Shown here in pieces: positions 1-8,488 of a stretch of DNA of 49,970 nt (position 1 is the first letter of the stretch; the number at the start of each line of letters is the position of its first letter). The stretch is from assembly GCA_031459935.1 (NCBI GenBank), contig JAVKHN010000012.1, positions 1 to 49,970 on the forward strand, read 5' to 3'. The position numbers were made by a program, and so were the translations under genes. The stretch is from Sysuimicrobium calidum. GTDB taxonomy: Bacteria > Sysuimicrobiota > Sysuimicrobiia > Sysuimicrobiales > Sysuimicrobiaceae. The notes below the pieces were generated by a model. That model was not told where the DNA came from. It did not search any database and saw only the letters and a list, made by a program, of their open reading frames with translations.

Positions 1-365
1 AGGGTGACCCGACCTCCGATGCACCATGCATCGGGGAGCTCCGCATAGGCGTCCGCGAGCGCCGCCAGCCACCCGGGGGCGGCGATCACGTCGTCGTCGA
101 GAACGGCTATGACCTCGCCTCGCGCCGCGGCAACACCGGCATTCCGGGCCGCGGACGAGCCCTGGGCAGGCTCGAGGATGTACCGCACGTCGACCGTGGC
201 CCCGCGCGCGAACGCTGCCACGACCTCGCGAGTCCCATCCGTGGAGTTGTTGTCCACCACGATGACCTCGTGGGGAACGTCCGTGCGCTGGGCCAGGACG
301 CTCTGCAGGGTGAGCTTGAGGGTTTCCGCACGGTTGTAGGTGGGGATCACCACGGAGAACATCAT
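1..365 (-). CDS. Family 2 glycosyltransferase, 3' end cut by window edge
   Basis: Only the first 121 residues are inside the window. Read on the minus strand, the protein begins MMFSVVIPTYNRAETL and continues with VIVVDNNSTDG and VIAVLDDDVIAAPGWL. These are the nucleotide-binding start, the DNNS motif and the DDD (DxD-type) metal-binding motif of a GT-A fold, family 2 glycosyltransferase. The substrate cannot be told. It probably adds a sugar to the polysaccharide made by the upstream genes. The ATG at 365 overlaps the TGA of the nucleotidyltransferase-like gene (ATGA), so it is the last visible gene of the long minus-strand operon. A second ATG follows directly at 362, so the start is uncertain by one codon. 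The family call is sure and the substrate is unknown. Confidence 0.9.
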   Translation of the reverse strand, partial: MMFSVVIPTYNRAETLKLTLQSVLAQRTDVPHEVIVVDNNSTDGTREVVAAFARGATVDVRYILEPAQGSSAARNAGVAAARGEVIAVLDDDVIAAPGWLAALADAYAELPDAWCIGGRVT

Positions 366-1510
366 GCACCTCCCCGGGACAGCTCCCGGAGGACCAAGCC
401 CCGCAGCCACCGCCGCCGGCGGGAAGGACGGATTTCCTCTGGCAGACGGAAGCCGATCCCCAGGGGAACCATTGGCCGCAATCCGCCGCGACGGATCACC
501 CCGTAGGTCCGCTCCGCCCCCGCGATCCGCTCCTCCAGGACCTCCGCGTAGGCGGGGTTTTGGATGAGCCGGGCGAACCGGGTCCCGAACAGCAGCTGGT
601 GCGCGCGGCCGAGGGGACCGTGCGAGCGGGCATAGGCGGAGAACTGGGCGAGATAACAAGCAGGATAGACGTCCACCCGGGGATCCACCCCCACGTGTCG
701 CCACCACCACCGGCCTGCGAGGGACGTGGAGGTGGTGAAGTTTGTGTCGCGGAGCGGATGCTCGAAGAGGTAGTAACGGCCGTCCGCCCACGGCACGCAC
801 TCCCGCACGGGCTCCGCCGTCACCACCCCGGTCCGTACCAAAAACTCCACCAGGGCCCGGTCCGCCTCCCGCAGCCTTCGCACCACCGCCCCCGTAGCCT
901 CCTTCACCCCCTGGAAGTCCGCGATCCCCTCGCACGCCTGGTCCCGCAACCGCCGCACCGTTTCCTCGATCTCCGCGTGCACCGGCTGACCGAGCAGGTC
1001 GGCAGCCAGGCGCAGGGAATGGAGGCAGGAGGTAAGAAGCAGCAGCAGGCTCCGCAGTCCCACGTTCTCCCCCTCCAGGGACCGCAGCACGGACCGCACG
1101 GAGAAGGTGAAGTCCACGTATTCCGCGATGGCAAGCCACGGCCCGACTTCGGGCGGAGGCGGAGGGATCTCGAGGGGATCCCCCCACAGCTGCTCCAGGC
1201 CGTACAGGGTGTGTACCCACCGCACCCGCGGGACCTCACCCTCCGGCACCACCACGGGCGGATGGGCAAACAGATAGGAGGCGAGCGCCCCTCCCTGAGT
1301 GGCCCCCTGGATCCCCTGCAGGGTCCACGCGTCTGCGTGATCCGCCACCACCACCAGCACGTCCAGATCCGAGATCCCGGGGTGCGAGAGCCCGCCGAAC
1401 CGGAACACGGCCCGCACCCCGGGGAGCCGGGACACATAGCCCACGAACCGGTCCAGGACCCGGCTGTACTCCGCGGACGTGAGGAGCTGCACGTCCCGGT
1501 AGACCCGCAC
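362..1510 (-). CDS. Nucleotidyltransferase-fold protein of polysaccharide locus
   Basis: This is a 382-residue soluble protein of no family I can name with certainty. Near its N terminus (residues about 35-55) it reads FRFGGLSHPGISDLDVLVVV. This fits the nucleotidyltransferase pattern G(G/S)...DxD, with G39-G40, D48 and D50 as the likely nucleotide/metal site. The usual GS is GG here and I cannot place a third acidic residue. The rest is helical with many Leu and Arg. It starts with GTG at 1510, overlapping the TAG of the upstream ABC-ATPase gene by one base. That gene's own C terminus holds a second nucleotidyltransferase domain, so the two may act together on the polymer or on a lipid carrier. 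This last point is inference. A longer open frame upstream of the GTG is a shadow of the ABC gene. Confidence 0.75.
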   Translation of the reverse strand: MRVYRDVQLLTSAEYSRVLDRFVGYVSRLPGVRAVFRFGGLSHPGISDLDVLVVVADHADAWTLQGIQGATQGGALASYLFAHPPVVVPEGEVPRVRWVHTLYGLEQLWGDPLEIPPPPPEVGPWLAIAEYVDFTFSVRSVLRSLEGENVGLRSLLLLLTSCLHSLRLAADLLGQPVHAEIEETVRRLRDQACEGIADFQGVKEATGAVVRRLREADRALVEFLVRTGVVTAEPVRECVPWADGRYYLFEHPLRDTNFTTSTSLAGRWWWRHVGVDPRVDVYPACYLAQFSAYARSHGPLGRAHQLLFGTRFARLIQNPAYAEVLEERIAGAERTYGVIRRGGLRPMVPLGIGFRLPEEIRPSRRRRWLRGLVLRELSRGGA

Positions 1511-3960
1511 TATCCCTCTCCTTGCTCCAGAAGCTGCAGGGTCCGCATGGCGAACCGCCGCACCTCCGTGTAGAAGTCCGTGCGCCACAGAAACCGGGTG
1601 AGCTCGGGCGAGAGGGGTGGCGCGTACCGGGCGATGAGCCGGCGGTAAACCACGGGATTCCGCAGATGGCGCAGGCTCACCGCGCGCAGGAGTGCTTCCC
1701 GCACACCCGGTCGGTAGGACCACCGCTCCCTCAGCTCCGTGGCGATCTCCACCACCCGCCAGGCGCCGTCGAAATGCGGCCGGGCCCGCTCGAACGCGAA
1801 CTTCTTGTAGCAGGGTTCCCCCGCCGCCCCCAGGTACAGGGCAGGCAGGAGCATCACCCGGGCGAGCAGATCCTTGAACTCCCACACGTTGCAGCTCGCG
1901 CGCTCGTGTCGCGCGAGCTGCCTTGCCATCCGCTCGGCCTGCCGCCGGTAGCTCCGCGAGCCGTCCCGAGCCCGGATCCGTAGCGCCGAGGGGCCGACCA
2001 CCGCGGTGGCGTACGGCAGGACCTCGGGCGGAAGGTGCGCGGGCGGATAGCGCCGCAGGTCGAGCTCCGTGAGGACGAAGTGGCCGTGGTGCTGCAGCGG
2101 ATCGTGCTCGTAGAGGAAGCGCGCCGCCTCCACGCACCGCTCGGCGCAGGCCATCAGCTGCTCCGGATCCAGAAGCGTCTGGTGCTGCACGATCAGGAAG
2201 TCGTCCAGGTCGGAGTAGGGTGTGTAGTCCAGGGTGGAGAGACTTCCGTGCAGGTAGAAGCCCGCGAGGTACGGCGCGAGCGCTTCCCGCACGTGCTCCC
2301 CAAGCCGCACCACCGCCTCCATCCCCCGCTCCCGGTACACCCCGGGGTCGAATTCCCGCAGCACCCGCACGTCTTGATCCGCGCCGTCTTCCAGGTGCCG
2401 GTCGAGCTCTTCGTAGAGGGCACAGAGGAGCTGCGCCGCGCGCTCGAAGGGAAGGAACCGGTGGGGTGCTCCCTCCTCCGCGAGCGCCCGCACCCGGTGG
2501 GGCAGGCCCCCCCGGAGCTCCCGCAGAGCCACCACTGCGGGCTGGAACACGTCCCAGGGCACCCGGGAAGCCCGTAGGTCCAGCGGCCGCAGCAGCTCCC
2601 TCCGGTGGCTCGCGGGCACCACGAACTCGCCGTTGAGGAGGGTGTGCAGCGCGCCCAGCAGCGCGCCCTGGAACCGGTCCACGGCCGCGGCGCCCTCCCC
2701 CCCAGGGGCCACGATCACCGCGGGGGCTTCGCTCCCCGGTGTCGTCTGCCAGGTCCACCGGTGCGGGAGTACGAACCGGCCCGCGAAGAGCGGCCGGGTG
2801 CTGTCGACCACGAACCGCTTGATCCCCCACCGCCAGTCGTAGGGTGCGCTGAGCGTCTCGTCCCAGATCCCAACGTTCACCTCGTAGAGCCCGGGCCCTA
2901 GCCCCAGCTGCGGCACCACGAGGTCCACCCGCCCGCGGCCCTCCATGGCGGGGATCAGGAAGTTCTCGTTCCGGGTGTCCATGCCCGTGTACACGGTCCA
3001 GTCGCTGCTGTTGAAGCTCACGGAGACCTGAGGTCGCTCCACCCGCTCCCGGGCCGCGTACTCCACCCGCACCACGAGGTCCTCGCCCATCTGGAAGGTG
3101 GGCCGCTCCCGCCCCGAGGAGTCCAGGAGCCGCACGGCCACGATCCGCACCCGGTCGTCTCCCCGGGACGCAGGCATTCCCGGCTGCCGGATGACTTCCG
3201 CAGTCGAAGCTCCGCTCCGGTCCAGGTACCGGTAGTACTCCGCGATGACCTCCGGCGTGGGACCCCGGGCGGCCACGCGGCCATGGAGCAGGAGGAGGGT
3301 CTGTGGGCAGATGCGCTGGACGTTGGCGAGCTGGTGGCTCACCAGCAGGATGGTGACCCCCTGGTCCCGCAGTTCTCGGATACGGCGCAGGCACTTGCTC
3401 TGGAACGCCGCATCCCCCACGGCCAGCACCTCGTCCACCAGCAGCACGTCCACGTCCATGTGGGCCGCCACCGCGAACCCCAGCCGCACCTGCATCCCGG
3501 AGGAGTAGTGCTTGACGGGTGTGTCCACGAAGGAGCCGATCTCTGCGAACTCCACGATCTCCTCGAACCGCCGCCGGATCTCCCGGCCCCGCAGCCCGAG
3601 AATGGATCCGTAAACGTAGATGTTCTCCCGGCCCGTGAGCTCCGGGTGGATGCCGGCCCCCACCTCAATGAGCGCCCCCACCCGGCCCCGGATGCGGAGG
3701 GTGCCCTCCGTGGGATGGGTGATGCGGGCGATGAGCTTGAGGGTGGTGCTCTTGCCGCTCCCGTTGGGCCCGATGATCCCCAGGGCCTGCCCCTGCTCCA
3801 CCTCGAAGCTCACCTCCCGCAGGGCCCAGAACGCCTCCCGCCGCTTCGTCCAGGACCAGGGGGTGAGCAGGGTCACGAGGTCGTCCCGCAGGGACCGGTA
3901 GCGGGCCGATCCCCTCCGGTAGCTCTTGGAAACACGGTCGAAGACAATGGCGTGGCGCAA
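1510..3960 (-). CDS. Polysaccharide ABC exporter ATPase (Wzt-like) fused to a nucleotidyltransferase domain
   Basis: This 816-residue protein is about twice the usual Wzt length. Residues 1-250 are an ABC ATPase of the O-antigen/teichoic-acid exporter family: Walker A GPNGSGKS (64-71), signature YSSGMQVRL (152-160), Walker B DVLLVDEVLAVGD (171-183) and H-loop His209. Residues about 265-400 look like the Wzt C-terminal beta-sandwich that reads the polymer end (QVSVSFNSSDWTVYTG). Residues about 410-816 are an added part with HGSLSTLDYTPYSDLDDFLIV (571-591), a G-S...D-x-D nucleotidyltransferase signature (G572, S573, D584, D586), and a candidate third Asp at 634. A CYKKFAFE stretch lies at 717-724. 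The frame is open throughout. The next gene downstream is another nucleotidyltransferase-like protein, and the permease gene lies 10 bases upstream. The export role is well supported. The job of the fused domain is unknown. Confidence 0.9.
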   Translation of the reverse strand: MRHAIVFDRVSKSYRRGSARYRSLRDDLVTLLTPWSWTKRREAFWALREVSFEVEQGQALGIIGPNGSGKSTTLKLIARITHPTEGTLRIRGRVGALIEVGAGIHPELTGRENIYVYGSILGLRGREIRRRFEEIVEFAEIGSFVDTPVKHYSSGMQVRLGFAVAAHMDVDVLLVDEVLAVGDAAFQSKCLRRIRELRDQGVTILLVSHQLANVQRICPQTLLLLHGRVAARGPTPEVIAEYYRYLDRSGASTAEVIRQPGMPASRGDDRVRIVAVRLLDSSGRERPTFQMGEDLVVRVEYAARERVERPQVSVSFNSSDWTVYTGMDTRNENFLIPAMEGRGRVDLVVPQLGLGPGLYEVNVGIWDETLSAPYDWRWGIKRFVVDSTRPLFAGRFVLPHRWTWQTTPGSEAPAVIVAPGGEGAAAVDRFQGALLGALHTLLNGEFVVPASHRRELLRPLDLRASRVPWDVFQPAVVALRELRGGLPHRVRALAEEGAPHRFLPFERAAQLLCALYEELDRHLEDGADQDVRVLREFDPGVYRERGMEAVVRLGEHVREALAPYLAGFYLHGSLSTLDYTPYSDLDDFLIVQHQTLLDPEQLMACAERCVEAARFLYEHDPLQHHGHFVLTELDLRRYPPAHLPPEVLPYATAVVGPSALRIRARDGSRSYRRQAERMARQLARHERASCNVWEFKDLLARVMLLPALYLGAAGEPCYKKFAFERARPHFDGAWRVVEIATELRERWSYRPGVREALLRAVSLRHLRNPVVYRRLIARYAPPLSPELTRFLWRTDFYTEVRRFAMRTLQLLEQGEG

Positions 3961-3970
3961 ACCCGGCCTC

Positions 3971-4816
3971 CTAGATCACGTCCGCGAAGTTGCGCTCCAC
4001 GTGGTGGAAGTACCGGTAGCCCGCCAGGAGCACTGCCAGGGTGGTGGCGGATGCGGCCGCCATCAGGAGCAGGTCCGGAGCCGAGGCCCGCAGCACCGCG
4101 GCCCGCCAGCCCTCGATGGCTGCGGCCATGGGGTTCAGGAGCGCGTACCACGCGCGGTAGCGTTCCGGCACCAGGGTCATGGACCACACCACAGGTGTGG
4201 CATACAGCCACACCTGCAGCGCGATGGGGAGCACGTAGCGCACATCACGGTAGTAGGCGTTGAAGGCGCCCAGGAGCAGCGAGACTCCGATCATGAAGGC
4301 CACCTGGAGCAGGAGGAGGAGGACGACGTACAGAACGTGCCAGCTGACAGGGACCCCGTAGTAGGCCATCAGTAACCCGAACACGCCCGCGGAGACGAGG
4401 AAGTCCACGCCGCTGGTGAGCATGGAGGCGAGGGGCAGCACCGCCCGGGGGAAGTACACCTTCTTGATGAGGGCCCCGCCGCCCGCCACGCTGGTGATGG
4501 CATGGGAGACCGCGGAGGAGAAGAAGTTCCAAGGGAGGAGCGCCGCGTACGAGAACACGGGATAGGGGACCCCTTCGCTCGGCAGCCGCGCGAACCGGCT
4601 GAACACAATGGTGAAGATGAACATCATCGTAAGGGGCTGGATCGCGGCCCACACGACCCCCAGCAGGCTCTGCTTGTACCGCACCCGGACCTCCCGCATC
4701 CCCAGGGCCCACAGCAGCTCCCGGTGGACGAAGATCTCCCGCAGTCCGGCCACTAGGCCCGGGGGTGGATCCTCGGCCCGGATCACCACTTCGGGGAGGG
4801 GACGGGTCTGGATCAT
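3971..4816 (-). CDS. Polysaccharide ABC exporter permease (Wzm-like, ABC-2 type)
   Basis: This 281-residue integral membrane protein is the channel partner of the ATPase encoded 10 bases downstream. It has the amphipathic N-terminal helix and REVRVRYKQSLLGVVWAAIQP motif typical of the O-antigen and teichoic-acid exporter permeases. About six hydrophobic segments follow, and then a conserved region around LWLYATPVVW-like sequence (VWLYATPVVWSMTLVPERYR) near residue 205. It should move the lipid-linked polysaccharide across the cytoplasmic membrane. The ATG at 4816 overlaps the TGA of the preceding glycosyltransferase (ATGA). A longer open frame reaching 5587 is only the shadow of that glycosyltransferase. 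Length and motifs fit the family. Confidence 0.93.
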   Translation of the reverse strand: MIQTRPLPEVVIRAEDPPPGLVAGLREIFVHRELLWALGMREVRVRYKQSLLGVVWAAIQPLTMMFIFTIVFSRFARLPSEGVPYPVFSYAALLPWNFFSSAVSHAITSVAGGGALIKKVYFPRAVLPLASMLTSGVDFLVSAGVFGLLMAYYGVPVSWHVLYVVLLLLLQVAFMIGVSLLLGAFNAYYRDVRYVLPIALQVWLYATPVVWSMTLVPERYRAWYALLNPMAAAIEGWRAAVLRASAPDLLLMAAASATTLAVLLAGYRYFHHVERNFADVI

Positions 4817-6036
4817 GCGGTCCTCCTGTGCCGCTCCCGGTGGCGGCGGATGGCCTCTCCATAAACCTCCAGGGTCCGCTGGGCGGCGCGGTGCGGGGTG
4901 TACTCCCGGAGGACCTTCTCCCGGCCCATCCGTCCCATCTCCCGGCGGCGGTCGGGATCGAGAAGCAGGCGGGAGATGGCCTCCGCGAGCCGCTCCGGAT
5001 TCCCGGGGGGTACCAGCATCCCCTCCCGTTCGTGGGTGACCATCTCCACCACCCCGCCCACCGCGCTCGCCACCACCGGGATCCCGCACGCCATGGCCTC
5101 GAGGAGGGTGTTGGGGAAGTTGTCCCAGAAGGTGGGCAGCACCACCACCCGGGCCTGCCGGTACAGGGACACGAGCTCGGGCCGGGGGACCGACTGCAGG
5201 AAGTGGATGCGGCCCTCTGCGCCGGATTCCCGCAAGGTGGCCATCATCCGTTCCAGGGTGGAGCCCGCACCGGGCGTGGTGTGGTCGGACCCCACGCACA
5301 CGAACCGGGCTTCCGGGACCCGCCGCAGCACGTGCGGGATGGCCTCCGCTAGGACCAGGGCACCCTTGAGGGGCGCGAGCTTCCCCACATAGAGCACCGT
5401 GGGCTCCTCCGAGGCTGGAGCGGGGGCCGGCGAGAACATCTCGTGGTCGATTGCATTGGGGACGACCCGGATGCGGCGAGGCGGGATCCCGAATCGGGCC
5501 GCCACCTGCCGGGCGAGAGCCCGGCTCGCGCAGGTGTTCAAGGTGGCCCGGCGGGCCGCGGCCCGCTCCATCCAGTGCACGATCCACCCACCGGGACTCA
5601 GCTTTTTGCCGGCCGCCTCGTTCACCAGCGCGAGCGGGGTGTGCAGCCGCACCACGTGCGGGAGGTCCTCGCCGTTCCGAAACAGCACGAGTCCCTCGGC
5701 CCCGTGTTCCGGGGACTGCACCACCTCAAGCCCCTCCCGCCTGAGGATCTCCCGCACCTTTGCGGCCGCGGCCCGGGAGTAGGCATAGGCGTCGAGGAAG
5801 CTCTGATGCCCGGTGAGGGGCCGGGCGACTTTTTGCAGCAGGTCCGGAGCAGGCGCGATGCGGTGCACCACAACCCCCTCCTCCTCCCGGGTGGAGGGCT
5901 CACAGGCGGCCCGGGCCACCACGTGTACCCGACACCCGGCCCGGGCGAGCGACCGGGCCAGGGTGTGCGTGTACGTCCCGATCCCGCCGGATCTTACTTC
6001 CGAGGGGTATTCCTGGCAGAGCAGGCAGATCCGCAT
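4813..6036 (-). CDS. GT4 family glycosyltransferase
   Basis: This 407-residue GT-B fold enzyme probably adds one sugar of the polysaccharide repeat from a nucleotide-sugar donor at the cytoplasmic membrane face. The N-terminal domain opens with MRICLLCQEYPSEVRSGGIG, with the Gly-rich acceptor loop. The C-terminal domain has VVPNAIDHEMF, VLYVGKLAPLKG and NTLLEAMACGIPVVAS, the glutamate-containing donor-binding motif of family 4. I chose the ATG at 6036 because AAGGAG lies about seven bases before it; an upstream in-frame ATG at 6060 lacks this. The stop overlaps the Wzm-like gene start. The donor and acceptor are unknown. Confidence 0.9.
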   Translation of the reverse strand: MRICLLCQEYPSEVRSGGIGTYTHTLARSLARAGCRVHVVARAACEPSTREEEGVVVHRIAPAPDLLQKVARPLTGHQSFLDAYAYSRAAAAKVREILRREGLEVVQSPEHGAEGLVLFRNGEDLPHVVRLHTPLALVNEAAGKKLSPGGWIVHWMERAAARRATLNTCASRALARQVAARFGIPPRRIRVVPNAIDHEMFSPAPAPASEEPTVLYVGKLAPLKGALVLAEAIPHVLRRVPEARFVCVGSDHTTPGAGSTLERMMATLRESGAEGRIHFLQSVPRPELVSLYRQARVVVLPTFWDNFPNTLLEAMACGIPVVASAVGGVVEMVTHEREGMLVPPGNPERLAEAISRLLLDPDRRREMGRMGREKVLREYTPHRAAQRTLEVYGEAIRRHRERHRRTA

Positions 6037-6047
6037 GGGTCCTCTCC

Positions 6048-7157
6048 TTATCGAACGCACGCCGTGGGTGGATCGGGCGCGACTGCGACGGCCTCCCGGA
6101 GCATCGCCAGGGCACGTTCGTGCATCTCGTCCCGCCTGGCCACGAACGGCTCCCAGTCCGCTTCCCCGGACAGCAGGCGGCTCACCCGACGCCGGAGGTG
6201 CGCGTCAATTCCCCCCCAGACATAGGGGATAGCCCATTCGTCCAGCCCGTAAGTGCGCACGAATCCATGCGTCCGTTGGTCGAAGTCCACTAGGACAAAC
6301 GGGATGCCGAGAGAGAACGCCACCACCGCGGTGTGGAGCCGTGCCGTCACCACCGCATCCATGTCTTGCAGGGTGGTGAGGTACGCCTCTGCGGTTGCGG
6401 GGGCCTCGAGTGGACACTGGCCGTTGCGGGGGAGAAGGGCTTGCGCAACTGCCAGGTCCCGTGGGTCGTTGCAGAAGACGACCACCTCCAGACCCTGCGT
6501 GGCCAAGCCGGAGGCGAGATCCGAAAGGGCACGCCAGAGGTTCGGCCCCCGCATATCCCAGAACCGGACCCGTCTCCATCGGTGCCAGAAGAGCCGCCGG
6601 GACGGCAGGACCACCGCGACCCGCTGCACCGATTTGCATTCCCTGGCCGGAGCGGAGAACAGGAACGTGGCGGGGTCCCCCAAGAGCTGCGCGTTCGTGA
6701 TCCCGAGGTTCCGCAGCCAGCTCAGGCTCACCACGTCCCGGACGCCTGAAAATCGGGCATGCCGGTGCAGCAGTCGGATCTCCCGCGCCACCTGGAGGGT
6801 GGGGCGGGTGGGGAACCGGGCGCCGAGATCGGACCCGGTGCCGATCCCCACCAGCAGGAGCGGCACCCGGAGCCGAGGGAGGGCCTGGGGCTCGAGGTAT
6901 ACGCCCCAACGATCCTTCCCGGGAACTGGCTCGTATAGGTTGGAGCCGCCCACCACCACGAGATCCGCTTTCCGGTTAGCCCGCTCCACCGCGCGCAGGG
7001 TGATCCCGAACTCCTGGGGGTCATCTCCCCGGTCATTCACGTTGAACGAGACGAACGTGGCGTCCGGGACGACGGCACGGAAGAGGCGCTCGATCCCTAG
7101 GGCCACGAAGCGGTCGCCCAGGTTTTGGGTCTTGGGATAGAAGTGGTGGATCCTCAT
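6048..7157 (-). CDS. Polysaccharide pyruvyl transferase family protein
   Basis: This 369-residue protein of the polysaccharide pyruvyl transferase family (CsaB/WcaK-like) adds a ketal pyruvate from phosphoenolpyruvate to a sugar, or acts in a related step. Visible marks are MRIHHFYPKTQNLGDRFVA at the N terminus, VVVGGSNLYEP, LLLVGIGTGSD and the C-terminal MDAVVTARLHTAVVAFSLGIPFVLVDFDQ. That last motif carries the family's conserved RLH and substrate loop. The ATG at 7157 overlaps the TGA of the PP-loop ATPase gene (ATGA), and translation of the two is probably coupled. Eleven bases separate its stop from the chosen start of the next glycosyltransferase. Pyruvylation would give the polymer a negative charge. 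The target sugar is unknown. Confidence 0.88.
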   Translation of the reverse strand: MRIHHFYPKTQNLGDRFVALGIERLFRAVVPDATFVSFNVNDRGDDPQEFGITLRAVERANRKADLVVVGGSNLYEPVPGKDRWGVYLEPQALPRLRVPLLLVGIGTGSDLGARFPTRPTLQVAREIRLLHRHARFSGVRDVVSLSWLRNLGITNAQLLGDPATFLFSAPARECKSVQRVAVVLPSRRLFWHRWRRVRFWDMRGPNLWRALSDLASGLATQGLEVVVFCNDPRDLAVAQALLPRNGQCPLEAPATAEAYLTTLQDMDAVVTARLHTAVVAFSLGIPFVLVDFDQRTHGFVRTYGLDEWAIPYVWGGIDAHLRRRVSRLLSGEADWEPFVARRDEMHERALAMLREAVAVAPDPPTACVR

Positions 7158-8488
7158 GGCCGGCCTGAAGGCAAAAGCCGCAGAGCGATCCCCTGGAGCC
7201 CCCGGAAGGTTCTGCGGACGACGGCTTTGGATGCGAATGCCCACCGCAGGAAGAAGGAGCTTCGCAGGGCCTCCCGCTCCACCCTCTGGCGTTCTTCCGA
7301 GACCCTGTGGATGTGGGCGAAGTCCGCCTCCCGGAGCCAGGTGAAGAAGGCGGCAGGCTCGGGCCATGGTGGGACTTCGGGGATCTGCCGCTGCAGCTCC
7401 TGCCAGTGTGGGATATGCCCGATGGTAAATTTGAGCTTCCCCTTCATCAACCTCCTTCGGACGGACATGAGGGTACGGGGTTTGTAAGGAAAGCCGTAAG
7501 CGCAAGGATCCATCCCCGCGAGGAGGAGGGCCACCACGGTCCGCGCGCACTTCTCACACCGACCGCAGTTGAGAGAAGGCGGGGGAGGGTCCACAAGACA
7601 GACCCTCAGGGTGGGCTTTCCGGGTTTCGGATCGAAGTACGGCTTGAGAACCTTATGGATTTTCTCGTACCGCGAGAGATCCTTTGAATCGTGGGTCACC
7701 TCCAGGTCCGCCCAGCGTACTCGGGAATCCAGGTCAGGATGGGAGCCGTGCGGCTTGCGGACGTGGTAGGAGTGCGTGGCCGCGATGAGGATCCGCCTCC
7801 ATCCCGCCTTCGCGGAGAGAGGAGCCAGGAGTCCCAGAAGGGCGAGGCCGTGTTGGATCCCGGCCCACCAGGAGCGACCCAGCAAATCCGGAGAGAAATC
7901 CGCGTCGAGCGCCCCTGGGTTCAGAACTTCCCGGAAGTTGGACCGGACGGTGTAGAGCACGAGTCCTTCCGCGGCGACGAACCGGCGGTTCGCCGCTAGG
8001 GCCCGGGCCCACAGCCGCTCATTCCGCAGGGGAATATCGGCTCCGTGGATCATGACGAGCTCCGGGTTCTCGGCACGGTGGCGGACCAGGGAGGCGGTGG
8101 AATCCACGCCCCCACTGAACAGCAGGCCCACCCCGTCCCCTGCGATGCGGTTCTCCTGCACCTCCTCGGCGAGTACCCGGCTGGTGCAGGGGAGGGCGGG
8201 GTAGAACTCCGCGATCTTGATGCGGAGGTCGTCCAGGGCGTGCAGGAACGTGGCGTCCACGCATGCCAGGCGCAAGTCCGCACCCGTGGCCCAGCACACC
8301 GGAGCCACATCCGCGATGGCAGGGATGGCCAGGAGGGAGGGAGGGACACCGACCACGGGCCGGTCGTAGGTGGCTTCGAAGACGGGCATCCGGAAGTACC
8401 GTGTGAGTTCCGGCGAGGGCTCTATACGGACCCGTACGGTTCCGGAGTTTGCGAGTTCGGGTCTGTGAACCGCAATCCACCGGCTCAT
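7154..8488 (-). CDS. PP-loop ATPase with Cys cluster in polysaccharide operon
   Basis: This 444-residue soluble protein has a clear PP-loop, LLFSGGVDSTASL (SGGVDS at residues 125-130), the ATP-pyrophosphatase signature of QueC, ThiI, asparagine synthetase and related adenylating enzymes. A zinc-type cluster C-x2-C-x2-C (Cys308, 311, 314 in NCGRCEKCARTVV) recalls QueC. Family members activate a carboxyl or carbonyl oxygen with ATP and then transfer an amide, sulfur or amine. WbpG-like PP-loop enzymes do this on sugars in some O-antigen loci. Here it sits between a glycosyltransferase and a pyruvyl transferase with ATGA overlaps on both sides, so a sugar-modifying role is likely but inferred. 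About 120 residues precede the PP-loop and match nothing I recognise. Confidence 0.8.
   Translation of the reverse strand: MSRWIAVHRPELANSGTVRVRIEPSPELTRYFRMPVFEATYDRPVVGVPPSLLAIPAIADVAPVCWATGADLRLACVDATFLHALDDLRIKIAEFYPALPCTSRVLAEEVQENRIAGDGVGLLFSGGVDSTASLVRHRAENPELVMIHGADIPLRNERLWARALAANRRFVAAEGLVLYTVRSNFREVLNPGALDADFSPDLLGRSWWAGIQHGLALLGLLAPLSAKAGWRRILIAATHSYHVRKPHGSHPDLDSRVRWADLEVTHDSKDLSRYEKIHKVLKPYFDPKPGKPTLRVCLVDPPPPSLNCGRCEKCARTVVALLLAGMDPCAYGFPYKPRTLMSVRRRLMKGKLKFTIGHIPHWQELQRQIPEVPPWPEPAAFFTWLREADFAHIHRVSEERQRVEREALRSSFFLRWAFASKAVVRRTFRGLQGIALRLLPSGRP

Noticed and set aside
1510..3960. The ABC-nucleotidyltransferase fusion as two genes read as one by a missing stop
   Set aside because: No internal ATG/GTG with a good ribosome-binding site is evident at the junction, and the frame stays coding-like on both sides. 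A lost stop cannot be fully excluded without related sequences.
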